This document shows positions 24,978-38,649 of a stretch of 64,000 nt of DNA, in pieces. The stretch covers positions 10,615,206 to 10,679,205 of the forward strand of contig NC_053417.1 of the NCBI RefSeq assembly GCF_016859285.1. Reading direction: 5' to 3'. Each line of letters opens with the position of its first letter. Position 1 is the stretch's first letter. Origin of the DNA: Xiphias gladius (Eukaryota > Chordata > Actinopteri > Istiophoriformes > Xiphiidae). Below the pieces are notes generated by a model. That model was not told the DNA's origin and searched no databases. It worked only from the letters and a program-made list of their open reading frames with translations. A program made the translations under genes and the position numbers.

Positions 24978-25984
24978 GTATGCAAAACGTGCTTCAGTTT
25001 TTATTTTTTTATTTATTTTTATTATTACTGTACCTTGACAGTACACTAAAGTCTTTTTTCATTTTCCATGGCCACACCCAGTGGTGACAGTTTTAAATCA
25101 TATTTTGGATTTTAAATGTTAGAGACAAACTTATGAAGAAGCTTGACTTGTCTGGAGCACAGACATAAGGATAGTAAATGTCAGGCATTTTGCCAGGCCT
25201 ATTGGGTATTTAGAAGACAGCTGGAAAGTGAAGTCTCAGTAAGTGACATGAAGTACTGCAATACATTTAATTAGAAGCCCTTACTGAATGCATTATTTAT
25301 GATTCTTTTAAACCTAAGCTGATTTCATCTTGGCGCCAAGGTTAAATTTTGTAACATTTGATGTTAGATGTTGAAATTTGGTGTTGTATAAAAAGATGAA
25401 TGTGGCCCTCACATTTGGCATGCAGGTTGCTTTAATTAGAGCATTGATATACCTTAGACGTCACTGCAGAAACATTTGTTCATCCATTTTATGCATGCAT
25501 GTGTTTACTTATTTAGTGACTCCTACTGAGGCAGAACATACTACTACTGATTACATGCAAAAAAAATATAGTTTAATGTATACATACATTGTTAAGAGAA
25601 GTTCAGCTGGTTTGGGAGTCCTTGCTGACTTTGGTCTCTCTCTTTGGAACAAACTTACACTTCATAAGCAGTGGTAAAGCGCCCTTCTACAATGACAATC
25701 AAATGTCATTGAAAAGATTACAAAAGTAAAATTCATTATTGAATACTACTGACACTGTAAGACATCTTTAGCCCGTAACTTAAAAAAGAACACAAAAAAA
25801 CATTTTGGACAATGACATTGATTTTCTAAATACAGAAAAAGGATTTTTTGCCAAAAGGGATATGTAACATTTTAAAGTAAAAGTCTTGGATCTTTAAATA
25901 AACTGAACTTCATTTTATGGCATTTAAAAAAGATGTATTGACATTAGCTGCTTTTCCAAGGTGCTGGCAGGCTGCAGCTACAAA

Positions 25985-28900
25985 ATGATGGGAGGCAGTG
26001 AGACTGTCAGTGGGGACAAGGATGGGGTCCAAACCACTGCAATACACGTCCCCATCGGCTGGCAGAGGAGAGTGGAGGGCGGTCAGGTGATCTATGTCAG
26101 GTGTGTTGGTTCAGTTGAACAAAAACCCATGCAGACTATCAATATTTTGAGAGATGATTTTGATGTCAAGGCTTATTAATGTGTACATGTATGAGTGTGT
26201 GTGTATGTATAAGCTAAATAATTTGGTTTTGACAACCTATATGGAGGGATATTACCAGGAAAGATGAACTTGGCTTCTGTGGATTTGTTTTTAAAATACT
26301 GCATAAAAGATGCCCCCCCCCCCCAAAATAAAGATTTTCCTTTGCTTTATTTTCCTTGGCCAGCTCAAGGTAGAAGAGTTTATTTGGATTTGAATGCATA
26401 TATTTCATTACATAATGTAACAACAGTTCATTTATACATAGGCGATAATCTAGATTTGTGATCAGTTAAGTCATTAATGTTAACTAGCAACCCAAGTAAC
26501 TGCAAAATTAGTTTCTTCAAATAAACCATAAAAGGAGATGACAAGGAGACGGGGAGCTGAAATAAAATTCAAATCAACTCTACTATATTACTATACTACT
26601 ACAATAAGTCTTATGATGAGGATCGTCATCACCACAAATAATATATGGACTGTGCGTAATCTGTTCTTGCTACTTGACTTTAGTTGTTCAGTTTCAGAGA
26701 ATTTTTGTCTAATCACATTTGATGTATGCTGAAAGTTTTGGGGCTATATTACAGAAACCTAATCTATTATTAATAAAGATTTGCTGGATCTAAGAGAGGA
26801 TCTTTCTACTTTTCTGATTTTTCTTTCTTTCTACATTTCTAATTTCTAAATTTGGTTCTCATTTTAATTTACTTGGCTAAATTTCAGAGTTTCTTTACTA
26901 CAGCAGGACAGTTTTAAGAGCCACTTTAAACATCTTTTCAGTATGTGTATGCAGCCCTGTAGATGGCTTTAAATCCTTCAAATCCTCAAATCTCAGTGAG
27001 ATTTCAAATATGGAGATCTTCTATGTGTTCAGGTTTGCAACTGAGAACTTTGCTGTGCTTTGAACCTTTGAATCTTTGTTCATATCCTTGTCGATTTTGC
27101 TTTGAGTTTGCTGTAACAGTTTCTTGCTGCCATCCTCCTGTAGTCCCAGTGGCACTGCCCTGTCCTCTCTGGAGGAGGTCAAGACCTATCTGTTGACTGA
27201 TGGCACCTGCAAATGTGGTCTTGAGTGTCCACTCATCATCCAGAAGGTAAACCCGGTCTAAAAGTTATAAATTTGTATATTTGTTGATGTGGGAGTTGCT
27301 CTCGCTTTATGAATACATATTAAAACACTACTGCTATCGTATTTACCCTCCACAAACTATGGCCCCTTCATTGTGCACTTATTGACATACGAATATTTAA
27401 ACAACATGGTGAGGACCTTTTAACCTCTTCAAACTCATTTGACCAGTGTGGTCGGTTAGTTTTACTCTAGAGTCATTTTTTCAGGCACAGTAAGCAGCGA
27501 TCCTTGTGTGAGTATGCATACATGAGTGTCAAATACCCCCACTGGTGCCTTTTTACTTGTCTTAAATTTAATTAACGGTCGGAAAAGATTTCCCTTTGAA
27601 TTCCGTCTAATCCATCTGGTTTCCTGCAGGTTTTCAACTTCACTGTGGGAGTGAAGGTGGAACAGTACAGCCAGCCATTAGGCAAAACAGAGCAGGACAT
27701 GACCAAACTGTGTAACCACCGCAGGAAAGTGGTAGCGATGGCTGCTCTGTGTCGCAGTATGCAGGCCTCACAGCTGCCCTTCGCCAACCTTCATCATCCA
27801 GGTAAACTTTGAAGAATTGAAACACACTACAAATGAGACGTGCTACTCCTGTAGCTTTGTAATATCAAACATTTTCTAATAAATTGTAAATAAAAACTGT
27901 TGAAATAACTGCTCTATACTGAATTCTACAGATTTACTAAAAAATATGCTGATCAGCATCACATAGGAAATGCTCATTTTAATTTGGTGTGGATGATGTC
28001 TCTCTGTAAGGTGTCTCCACTTCATGTCTGTCAGATTGTAACAAAATCTTGACCTCTGTTGATCTGTGATGTTGGGGTTGAGTGTGCTGTGCGCACAATG
28101 GTAACCTCATGTCGGGGGCTGCAATGGGACTATGGTCTCGAAGCTCCTACAGGACCCAACACAAATTTACTTTAATGTGTGTGGGAGCGCATGGTCAGTA
28201 TCGTCATTACCGTGGGATGAATTAGAGATGAAATTTCATTAATGAAAGTATGAGAGGCTGTCATTATATTGTAAATACTCTATCTTCCAGTAAACCACAT
28301 GCCTCCAAATACATTTCTTCCACAAACTGTCTCTCGCTCTGCCCTCTCTCTCTCTCTCATTGCTGTCTCTCTGTTTGCTTAATCACACTAATTGTGCAGT
28401 TGGATACAAGATTTCAAGTTACACAAGTTTAACATCCCTTATCCAAATCAGTTCTTTAAACAATAACACCATCACTGCTACTCTGAAGTCTGACGTTTTA
28501 CTTTCTGGTTTGTGTCTGTTAATATGACAATTAGTATTAGATATCAGAGAAACAGTGAAATGATCAATAATTCTTAGATACATTTTTAGATCCTGCTGCC
28601 TCAAGAAAAATCCACAAAAGTGCTGTATGCGTCTTACTTTCCCTGTAGGAAGGGCTAGACAGATTTTCGATTTGAATTAAAAAAAAAAAAACAGTTGATT
28701 GCGTGTGATCAGAATCACAATGGGATTGGGCAGGAGTGTTTTCAGGAATCTGTAGGAGCAGGCAATGATGGTCTCAAATCATGTGGGAGCAGGTGGGTGT
28801 GGGATTGAAAAAAAACGAGTACTAGTCAGTCCAGCAGCTGTCAGCAACACAGAATTGAAACCACTGATATTTTAATAGCAGTAATGTACTTCCACATTGG

Positions 28901-29676
28901 GAGAAGGAGATATTTAGCGTTTGTTTGCTCAGATGAGTTGTTGGGAAAATAACAAATACATTATCATCATCAGCTTTTACATGTGGATTTAGAAGTGTAT
29001 GAATTCCTCAAGTGAGTGAAACTATTTGTCTGAAAAGAATGTTGCCAATTACCACAAACTGGGGTGTTTTTTGTTTTAAGTACAGTGTCGTTAGAGTTCT
29101 CTCTACGACTGATTTTTACATCAGACAGACATGCACCAAGTGCCCAACCGTTAGATTCAACAACAACCCTCATGACCATGTGCGAGACTTGTATGAACAA
29201 TTGAGGTATGCAGTTATTTATCATCCAGAAAGTATGTGGGCTCCAGGGGAGTAGCTGCTGATCCAAGCCTTATCTGTTTTTCATGCCATTAAATACCTTT
29301 ATTTGTGCACATATTAAGCATAATAAATTCTCACCCTTTTTTGCATTTGACTCCCCTCACTTTTTACCGAGTATTATCTACTGGGAAGGTGCCATATTTT
29401 TGTGTTGCAATTTTTCGACACCAATTGTGCTTCCACAGACTTTTCTAAAACTACCAGCTGATAAAAGTGAGAGGTTTTGTTTGGTAGTATTTCCATAGCA
29501 CACTGCATGGTGAAGAGATTGAACACCAGTTACCTCAAGCATCAAATTTAAACATCACAAGCTTTTCCTGAGCGCTCACTTAGTCAGTGATTTATGAAAG
29601 AATATTCATACGCAGTAATTAGTTTATAAACTAAATAGTAGACCATTTATGAAAGTAGAGAAATTAAGTAACAAGC

Positions 29677-29744
<68 letters not shown>

Positions 29745-32700
29745 TCCACTTCCAGAGGTGAGCAGTCGAGTAGACAGCCGTGATCCAAAGGGGGTACTCG
29801 TGGAGCGGGAAGAAGAGGACCGTGGCATTTACCATCCCAAACTCCATCCAGTCCCTGCTCGACCCCACAACAACTTCCATTCAAATCCCTGTGCCAGCCC
29901 CAAATCCCCCCACCAGTTTATTTACCCTTATAATGGTTCCTCCCCCATCCTTCACACAGGCACAAACTCTCACCATCCCTTAGATACTCTAAGAAGGCTT
30001 CACCATCCTCCTCCTCTCCCTGCGTCCTCCACCTCTTCATCCAACTCCTCATTCCAATCTTACAGCGCTGTCCAGAGGTCACCCCGCACTCCCACACCTC
30101 AAAACGTCAGTCAAGGTCAAAGAACACCCAAAACCCCAGAGACTCCTGGTTCTCCTCGGCTAGGGCCCCTCTCTTCACCTCCTCCCTCTTCCCCTATGAC
30201 CTTTGGTGGAGGAGGAAGAGGAGGACAGACTCACGCCAGTCATCCTCATGGTGTCATTGTGGGAGGCTCCACCCTCTCTCCGTCTCCCTCTCTCTCACCC
30301 TCTGTCCATAACATGAACTGTGTTTCTCCTCACCAGCGGACCCGCCACCCTTCAGCCTCTCCTTCCCCTCTCTCTGAGCAGGGTGGAGGCTCAACAGCAG
30401 CAGAAGGAGGAGGACAGATGGGAAGTAACTTGCCTCAGAGGAGGAAATCCACTCCTTCCTCTCCACACTCCCCTCTCCCTGTTGGCTCCCCAAATCCCAG
30501 CCCCCACTTCCCAAAGTACAAGCTGGAAGATATCTTGGAGCAGTTTAAGAACTCAGGCAACAGCAGCACTAATAACCACCACCTCCTAAACCCTAATAAC
30601 CCCTCCTTACTGACCAACCAAAGCAGTAGCAACCCTCATGCTCTGTCCTCGAAGCCCTCAAAGAGTATCATGAGTCAGACTTCCAGTGCCGGATCACCAG
30701 GTTTTGGGTTGAACTCCGCAGGCCCCTCTAATTTACCTCTGGGGCCATTTCTGAACCACCACCACAGCCATCAGGGCAAAATGCTGCACTCAGCTTCTTT
30801 CCCTGCAAGTAACTTGCTCTCTGCGGCTGCCAAGGCTCAGCTAGCTAACCAGGTAACCCAGGGCCAGAGCTCCAATATGGCGAGCAACGCAGTGAGCTTG
30901 CCCTCTTCCCTGGAGGTCTTGAAAGAGGCACAGCAGCAACAGTCAACAAAGGTAACTAACAGCACTTTACATAACAGCCACCCTCCCTCCTCCATCACTC
31001 CTACTAGGCCTCCCCGTCCCTCCCTTGCAGCAGCCTCCGCCATCCTCTTTCCTCCATCCCACTCTCTGGCCCAGTCTCTGGCTTCCTCTTTGCCCCACCT
31101 GCCTCCCACAGCAGAGCGCAACGCGTCGCACAGGAAGAGGCAACGGCGATCTCCGACAGTGCTCAGCATGCTAAGAGACACCCAGCAGCTGGCTAATGGG
31201 CCACAGAAGACCCCACCAGGAGAAGCTGTTTCTGCTACAGTTATCAACCTTTCCTCGTCTTCCTCCCCCTCCTCCTGGCACTCCTCCTCCTCCTCCTCTA
31301 CCTCAGCTGTGCAGAACCAGAATGCTGTCATGTTGGAAACCCATCATCATCTCCTCCCCGGGCAGATGCCTAGGCACCCTGCTCCTCGACAGACAGCACA
31401 TCTTTCCAGGCCTTCTCGACAAAATGAGGCTCTGGATTTCACTACAGGCCTGACACCTACACCTCTTGGCTTGGACCCTCCAACCCAGCCTCTGTCTGCT
31501 CTGTTACACCTGCTCAGTGTGCAGAATGCGCAGGCCTCTGCCGCAGCCTCAGCATCCAACTCTGCTTCTGCTCAGCCAGGGTCTGTATCTGTTGAAGGAG
31601 GTGGACACACTACTAAACAGAGCCCCAGACTGTCACCCTCTTCTCCCCCTCATCATTCTAACGTCAGGCACCCCCAGAGTCGGTCACCCTGCCGAACCAA
31701 TGACACTAATTCTCTGCCCTCTGTGCAACAGCCGCTTTCTCCTCCTCCCACTTCCTCTCAGTTCAGATCACTGCAGTCTCATTCACACCCTCAGTCTACT
31801 AAATCAAGCCCTCTACAAAGACACTCTCCTTCTTCAGCAGTGCTGTCCAACTCAAATGTAGCTTTACACAACAGCAGCAGCCCATCTCAGCATATGTCTC
31901 CAACTACTTCAGACAAGCATCAACCAACTGAGAATCACATTACTACAATAGACTCTGTTTCCTTGGCACCTTTGCAGGAAGCCTCACCAGAGGGCACTGT
32001 GGCAATGGAAATAAGTAATAACAGCATATCAACATCAGTTGACCTGAGTCATTCTCAAGACAGTGTTTCTATGGCAATATCCACCTCCCCAAAGCCTCTT
32101 GATCTTAGCAACCATGTCCTGGCCCTTCTCGCAGCATCTTCCACTGTGCCACAGGGGGAGGGCAGCTCCTCCGAACGTACCACTGATGTTGAGATGTCTT
32201 CCCAAGGAAATCACACAGCAGGTGAGGATATTTGTGAGTCTGAAGTATGTTTTTAGTCTTGAAGATATAATCTAAGTTTATGAATTCATATAGAAGTAAT
32301 ATGGTTTGTAGAGATTTGCAATATACTGAAAATGTACCTACAAAGATATCAAGATTTTGAAAAATTCCGCTCATACAAGTGTGCTTAGTGCTTAGTTTGC
32401 TTAGTTTTGTGTATGGTCATGAGCTCTGCCTAGCCTTAATCAGGCTTTACAGATGCCCATGTGTCTTACAATGGTTCAGGGCAAGGGATACTTGTTTTTT
32501 TTTTTTCTCATGATTGCACCCTCTATGGTTATTGCTAGCTTGTGAATCTAATGCTGTTTTATAGCTAACTATCAGCACTCATTGCTGCCCAAGAGGCAGC
32601 CATCACAGTTAAAACCTGTGTTAAAAAAAGGTTGGTTTATTACTTGATGAGTCACCCTGAGCAGAGGTGAATTATTCATGTCTCTCGTTCTGCAGGGCCA

Positions 32701-35700
32701 GAGGAGCCTGGATGTGTGGACCCAAAGGTCACCACAGTGGCCAAACCTCCAGCAGCCACCAGCCCTGGGCCCGCCATCTCCTCTCGTCTTGGGGATAATA
32801 ACAATCCCCCCACCCCTTCAGCTGTGGGTGACTCAACCCCTCCTTTACCTCTGGCAGAGGCCTTCCCCTTCATGAACCAAGAGCAGCTGCTTCAGCTGCT
32901 GTCATCCACAGGAGGTCTACCATCCCTCCTGGACCCTACAGTCCTTGCTTCATTGCCCCTAGGTGGGGTGTGGTTGGGAGGACAACATGCACAGATACCC
33001 TCTGCCAATGCTACACTACAAACACCACAGAATATTGCAGAGCAGCAGCAATCAGAGCAGCAGCAGCAGCAGTTACTGATACAACAACAAGAGACACAGC
33101 AGCAAAACCAGGATCAACAACAGAAGCAACAACAGATAAACAATCCTCTGTTTCCCTTGTTGCCCTTGTTGAGTGGTGCCCAAGGGGAGTTGCCTCTGAA
33201 CCTTTTGGGCCTGTTGAACCCACTCCCACCCCCAGCCTCAACCCCTACCACAGGACAGGAAGCTGATTTAGGGCTAACGGAAAAACCTAGCCTTCAGGCT
33301 TTGCTTATGGCCTCCTTGTTGCTCGGGCAACACCAGGCACCTTTGTTACCTCTGTCTGGGCTGGGTCAGTTGAGCCAGGTCAGCTTAGAAGTTCCCCTCC
33401 AGCATCCACAGCAGATCCCCACCACATTGGAGGGCCTCACTCTGGATAAGGCCTCTGGCCTCCTGGATCCATCTACCCTGCCAGGCCCAGGGCTATTGGA
33501 GGTCGCCCAGGGCCTTCTCCCCATTCCTCCAGGAGCTGAGGGCGCTCTCCAAGCCCTGCAGTCTTTGCTCCTTCCTGCCACTCTTCCTCCTCCCCCTGCC
33601 GCCTTCCTGCCCCTCAGCCCAGCCTTGCTCACTGCTGCCCTGAGCTCTGCTGAGCTCCACCCGCCTCCCCACACCCAATTAGCTCCTGCACAGCAAACCC
33701 AACATACCCAACCTCAGGTAGGCTCTCCTGTCTCCTATAACTCTTTCCTCTGAGCTCCTCCTAGTTTCCCTTGAAAAACCTGAGCCCATTTCCTTAACTG
33801 CTCCTTTGTTTTTTCCCTGTTAGTCTCTTATCTCAAAAACACAGAAAATTCACTGCTAAAAATGTTTTTCCCTGAACTACTTTTAAATGAAGCCCTCCTC
33901 AAACTACATAGTTTGGGTTGGTCATAGTCTGTCTGTCTTAAGGTATTTGAGTAGCGAATACACATATTTTTGGAAACATTATTATTTTGACAGAGAGAGA
34001 CAAGAATTTGTCTGTCTTGACTGTATTTCTCTGGCCCCGTCTCTACCTTTTTTTTTTTTTTTTTTTTTTTCTTCTTGAAACTCAAATCCTCTCCTCTCCT
34101 CTACTCTACTCTCCAGGTACCTACTGATGCTGGTGTTGACACACTCATACCCTTATCTCTCCAAGGCAAGGACAACCCCATCCTCCAACAGTTACTTCCC
34201 ACTTTGCTTAACCCTGCTGTATTAGGTGAGTTAGTGCCAACCCTGTAACACTTTTTTTTCCTCAAGTTTAAAGTCCGTAAGTCAGGAATACATGATCTGT
34301 TCTCAGTATCAAAACTTAAAACATTGCTTTCTGTAGCAATAAGCCCTTATATCAGTGCATCTACGAACTGTGTCTTCTGTAGGAGATCTTTCTGGCATCA
34401 CAGGCCTCCATAACATGGTGGGGATTGGAGCAGGTTCCATCCTCCTACCCCCAGTCCAAACCTCTGCTTTGGGCATGCCTCTGTTGCAGGGTCCTGATGG
34501 GGCCATCAACTTGCTCAATAACATACAGGTAGGTAACTGGGATATAGCTTAGCAGATAAAGTATATCAGTAGGCTCCCACCTAAAAAGGGATGATATTTT
34601 AGACGCATGCACTTGGATTGTTCAATGATGCTTTGAATTTTTAACTAGAGATGTCCTCAGCCGATCCTAAAGATCAGAATCTGGGCTGATGTGGGCATAT
34701 AAAGGATTGGTATTTGCTGAAATAAAGCCAGTCAAAATCAGATCCTTTCTTTACTGTACTGTAGCTTGTTTTGTCCAGCTCAGCTTGCTAGTGTTGCAAC
34801 ACTGCTCTCCTTTATGACTGCTGGGCTCTACACTTGGAGCATTTCACTGCACATGCGAGTGAAAATTAAGAGTTTGTGACTGTATGTTTTGTATTTGTAA
34901 TGTATTTGTGCCCACCTGCGTATGTGATGCTTGAATTCTGACTCCCAGATTGGAAAAATAATGTAATGTGGATTTGCTAAACTCTTACTCCAACTCTCTT
35001 TCTCATTAGCAAAGAGCAGTTTACAAAATATGCAGGTAGCAGCTTCCCATTTTTAACCCGCAATGACTCACTTTTACAGGTTTAAATGCTAAATCTTTCC
35101 AGCAGCAGGTCATACCAGCCAAATGACAGGCCAAACTGAAACTTGTCTGCTGTCTAGTTAAAGTGTTCTCTGCAAGCTGGTATCTGTATTCAGTCAGATA
35201 TCTTTGTTGAGGGAAGAACCTCTGCTCTGTGACACCACAGTACAACTGCATGTGTTTCTGCAGGTCCAACCACTCAAACAGAGTGAGACGTCTTCTCTCT
35301 AGCAGATTGCATCACATCAGTTTTACGAGTTGAATTCTCCCACTTAAAATTTTATTCATATCTAATCAATAATTTAAGCTTGGGAAACTTAATGGTTTTG
35401 AACCAGGTCCTTCAGTATTTGTTTTAAGTGTGTTGTGAAAAAAGGTGTGCCAAATTTAGTACTCTATAGCTGTGATTTCAATGAGTCAGATACATTGGAT
35501 CGTACACTGTATTGGCAGATACCCAGTGATAAAGGCTGTTATAAATTGTCTGTGGCTTATTACCAGCTTTGCACAGTATATACTGATGTCAGGAAATGTG
35601 GATAATTTGCTTTTGATTGTTTTGCACCAATGAGAAAAAAAAATATTATTTTGGGATATTTGACCGCCTGATTGAACTGAACTTTTTTCCTTTTCCTCCA

Positions 35701-38649
35701 GCTAAACCTTGCACCGCCCTCAGAGGGAGAAAAGCCAGTCTCAATGCAGGAAACACAAAGCCCTGCCCCACAGGAAGACATTCCAGCCAGTCAGATCAGT
35801 CCTGATGTGGTCCCCAGTCCTGCTCCAGCTCTGGCCCCTGCCCAAGAACCCACCCCACCCCCCCAGCGAGAATCTGAGGGCAGGTCTGTTATCGATCCTT
35901 ACACCTCTTTCATGGACACGATTTATACCTCCTTCCTCCAAGTCAGTGCTAAAGAGCAGGAAGACGGAGCCCACTTGGGGCCATCTGACCCCACTTCACC
36001 CTTCTGTGCCTTACCGCCAGTTTCTTTCCCTGTGGAGCACCATACCCCGTCCACCCCTGTCCCAACTTTGCCGCAGGCAAGTGCCCCAGTCTCCCTGAGT
36101 CCACGTAGGGCCTGTTCCCTCCGCAACCCAGACTTATCCCGACTCAGCCTGGAAGCAGCAGCCCATTCCCCAGCCCAGGGGACACCCAAACCCACTGAGG
36201 ACGGGTCTACATCACCCTTACAAAGGAAGCCAGTCATAGTAGAGGGACATACCCACCCAGAGCCTCCTATGCCACCCATATACTTGGAGGAGGCTAAGAC
36301 AGACTGTACTGGGCCTGCTGCAGCTGCGTGCCCTTTTGTGGAGGCAGGGGGGGATAGGCAGGGGCATCTTCCCCATTCAGGGTACCTCAGTCCTAGGGAT
36401 GGATGCAGTGGGAGGCCCAATGAGGAGACAGCTGGGACATTGCTGCACACCGAACAGGGAAGGGTGAGTGTCTGGGTCTTCTGTTTTCTTCAAAAATCAG
36501 GCACAATTTCATATCACAAAGTGGGACTGCATCATCACCTTGCTGAGACTTCAGAATTTGGATCTTTGTATGGACCAAAGACTTTAAAAATAAAGGGCTG
36601 TAGTATTGTGATGTACTTGAGTGGCTACATTTTAAATCACTGATAGATGCTTTCATTATGATATTTTTGTAATGTGATTTCTGATTCTACCTCCCAAGGA
36701 TCAAGCAGGAACAGCGGGTGGAGCCAGAAGAGGAAGGAAAAGGAAACAAACGTAAGTTGTCTTGTTAACGATTAATTTCCCAGACATGTACTAGACAGGG
36801 GACTTACCTGGATAAATCAATCTTCAGTAAAAATCAGAATGGCTCAGGTCACAAGAGCTTGGACTGTAATCTTCAATACATTAGACAAGCTTTTAGTTTC
36901 GCTGATGCTTCATTACAACTGTCCTATCATGTGTGTTTGGCTATATCGTGCTGTACTGAGTACTAAAGTATTTCTTACTTTGTTAGGCTACAGAATGTGT
37001 TAGAAGACTTCAGAGACATGGATGCTACAGCACTAGAGGAAACCAAGGCTACGGTAAGACCCAGCTTCCCCTGAGTGACTCTCAGATCTATTGGTTTAAT
37101 TATCAGCAGCACTGGTTGATTACCTCTCATTAGTATCATTGAACTCTTTGAGTCAGACTTTTTCCAAGCCACCAGTCTTACTTTAAAGCACGGTGGGTTT
37201 TACCCCCAGTGGCTGTTAATGAATATGCTGTTGTTACTCTCCAGCAGCTTGACATATTTTTAGCCATGGTCAGCCTTCCGGCTGGCCAGTCAATCACTCC
37301 ACCACTTTGGTCCAGACTAAAATATGTCAACAGGTATTAGATGGATTGCCATTAAATATTCTTCAGACATTCATGGTCCCCAGATGATGAATTCTATTGA
37401 CTTTGGTGATCCCCTTACTTTTCCTCTGGGGCCAACATGAGGTTGACATTTTTGGTTTTGAGTTAAATGCCTCAAAAGTTATTGAGTGGATTATTATGAA
37501 ATTTGGTACACACATCCAAAGACCCATCAGGATTAATTGCTATCACTTTGGTGATCATTCGACTTTTCATTTAGTGCCATCAAGTTTTAATTTGTCCAGT
37601 ATTTATAACCAAATACCTGCAAAAGGTGTTTTCATCAGTCTTAGCTTTACTTTGTTTTTATTAATAATTAGCAAACGTTAGCATGCTAACACATTAGATT
37701 AATACGATGAACATGTTATATATTAAACCTGCCAAGCATTAGCATATTAGCATTGTGGGCGTGTTAGCATACTAAAATCATCATTCAGCATAATACAGCC
37801 TCATAGCTGCTAGCATGGCAGTAGAATCATGTGACCGTTTCACATCATCAAATTGCTGCTTTACCATCCCCCTTAGATTATTCATATACTGTACGAACGT
37901 AACAGTCAGTGAAAGTGCTTTAATTTGCCTGTGCCAAGGGAACTCAGAGTTAGTGCAGTGAAGAAAAACCACAGCAATCCCAGTGTAGCACAAAGAAATT
38001 AAATTTAAAAAAAGAACAATAATCTTTTTCACAAGTTTAAAAAAAAAAAAAATCCAAAAGCAGCAGTTGAAAATTTTTTTTTTTTTTTTTTAATAAAGAT
38101 CACATGACCTTCATTAGCAGCTTGAGCTGCCCATTTGTCATAGAAACGCAGGAGTTCCAATTTTCCATTTTTGTCTGAACATTTTAAGGACTTCTCATCC
38201 ATGTTGGCTAAAAAGCTGAGGTACATTCTTGATCCTCCAAACAGCAGTTGAGAAAAAAATCCTAAACTGACCTTGAAGTGAGATTGCTTTTTCAAGGTCG
38301 AGAATGAACCTTTAACCTCAAAAAGCAGTGGGGTTCTAGTTTAGATTCCTAAAACAGCGAAAGCAAGACACTGAATCTGTGCAAACCGGAGGGGCAGTGT
38401 TCTGTAGTTTACTCTGCACTCCAGCTGTGAAGGGTTTGCTACAGGGAAAGGTTTCTGCTCAAGGCTGGGAATCTGGGAGTGATTGTGCAGTTCTGAATGC
38501 AGTGGTAAAGTCATTCCACCACTGGGCGGCCAGAAAGGAGATGAGACTGATGTGAATGCAATTTCTCTCTCTTCCAGACAGCACTGCTGAAGCCTGAGAG
38601 GTCAGTCCGCGGCAGGAGGCGACGAGGCGCCAGGTCTCAGAGGCAGTGA
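25985..38649 (+). CDS. mbd6: Methyl-CpG-binding-domain protein 6
   Basis: MBD5/6 proteins use an atypical MBD that binds the PR-DUB (BAP1-ASXL) deubiquitinase rather than methylated DNA. The model has 11 coding exons: 25985-26100, 27144-27246, 27630-27801, 29756-32221, 32696-33717, 34117-34225, 34383-34528, 35702-36463, 36699-36751, 36987-37053, 38578-38649; 5,088 nt, 1,695 aa. The start MMGGSE aligns with MNGG of human MBD5/6. The MBD (about 20-85) shows VPIGWQR, then [14 protein letters not shown] and VFNF; a family block [12 protein letters not shown] follows at about 100. The remainder is low-complexity, Ser/Pro/His-rich, with PLDLS at 911-915, a Gln-rich run at 1069-1099, a basic [11 protein letters not shown] patch near 1640 and an Arg-rich C-terminus (RGRRRRGAR). 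No PWWP domain is seen, which favours MBD6 over MBD5, as does the position next to kif5a. It is clearly longer than human MBD6 (about 1,000 aa), mostly because of the giant fourth coding exon. Confidence 0.92.
27802..29755 (+). other. mbd6 intron before the giant exon
   Basis: The intron is 1.95 kb. Around 28060-28240 and 28640-28830 the sequence looks like scrambled dispersed-repeat material (an A-run near 28679, G-rich words such as GTGGGAGCAGGTGGGTG), but I cannot name a family. No exon is seen. Confidence 0.4.
29679..29743. repeat. (TG)n microsatellite abutting a splice acceptor
   Basis: A 65-nt TG dinucleotide run ends 12 nt before the first base of the 2,466-nt mbd6 exon; only CTCCACTTCCAG lies between. 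Confidence 0.95.
34640..35560. repeat. Possible degraded dispersed repeat in an mbd6 intron
   Basis: The start (AGAGATGTCC..CCGATCC near 34650) and a segment near 35490-35530 (GGATCG..TATTGGCAGATACCCAGTGAT) resemble the two ends of a common fish transposon type. The interior has no protein and the ends are not convincing inverted copies, so this is tentative. Confidence 0.3.
37230..37850. repeat. High-copy teleost dispersed repeat with internal duplication
   Basis: The block contains two diverged copies of a unit beginning GTGGATT/ATGGATTGCCAT followed by AATTTGGTACACACATCC-type sequence (near 37340 and 37485). It ends in a TTAGCATGCTAACAC-rich segment (37670-37800). I recognise this pattern as widespread in percomorph introns. 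It is non-coding and lies in the last mbd6 intron. Confidence 0.6.

Noticed and set aside
24970-25990. An earlier mbd6 start by joining ATGACAAG at 24970 to an acceptor at 25976
   Set aside because: It would stay in frame (MTSYKMMGG), but the family start aligns with the MMGG methionine; kept only as a possibility.
29624-29884. Minus-strand frames rich in His-Thr over the TG repeat
   Set aside because: They are translations of the microsatellite plus antisense of the mbd6 exon.
30837-31331. 164-codon minus-strand frame inside the mbd6 exon
   Set aside because: Antisense of a Ser/Pro-rich coding exon, which tends to be free of stops; no domain.
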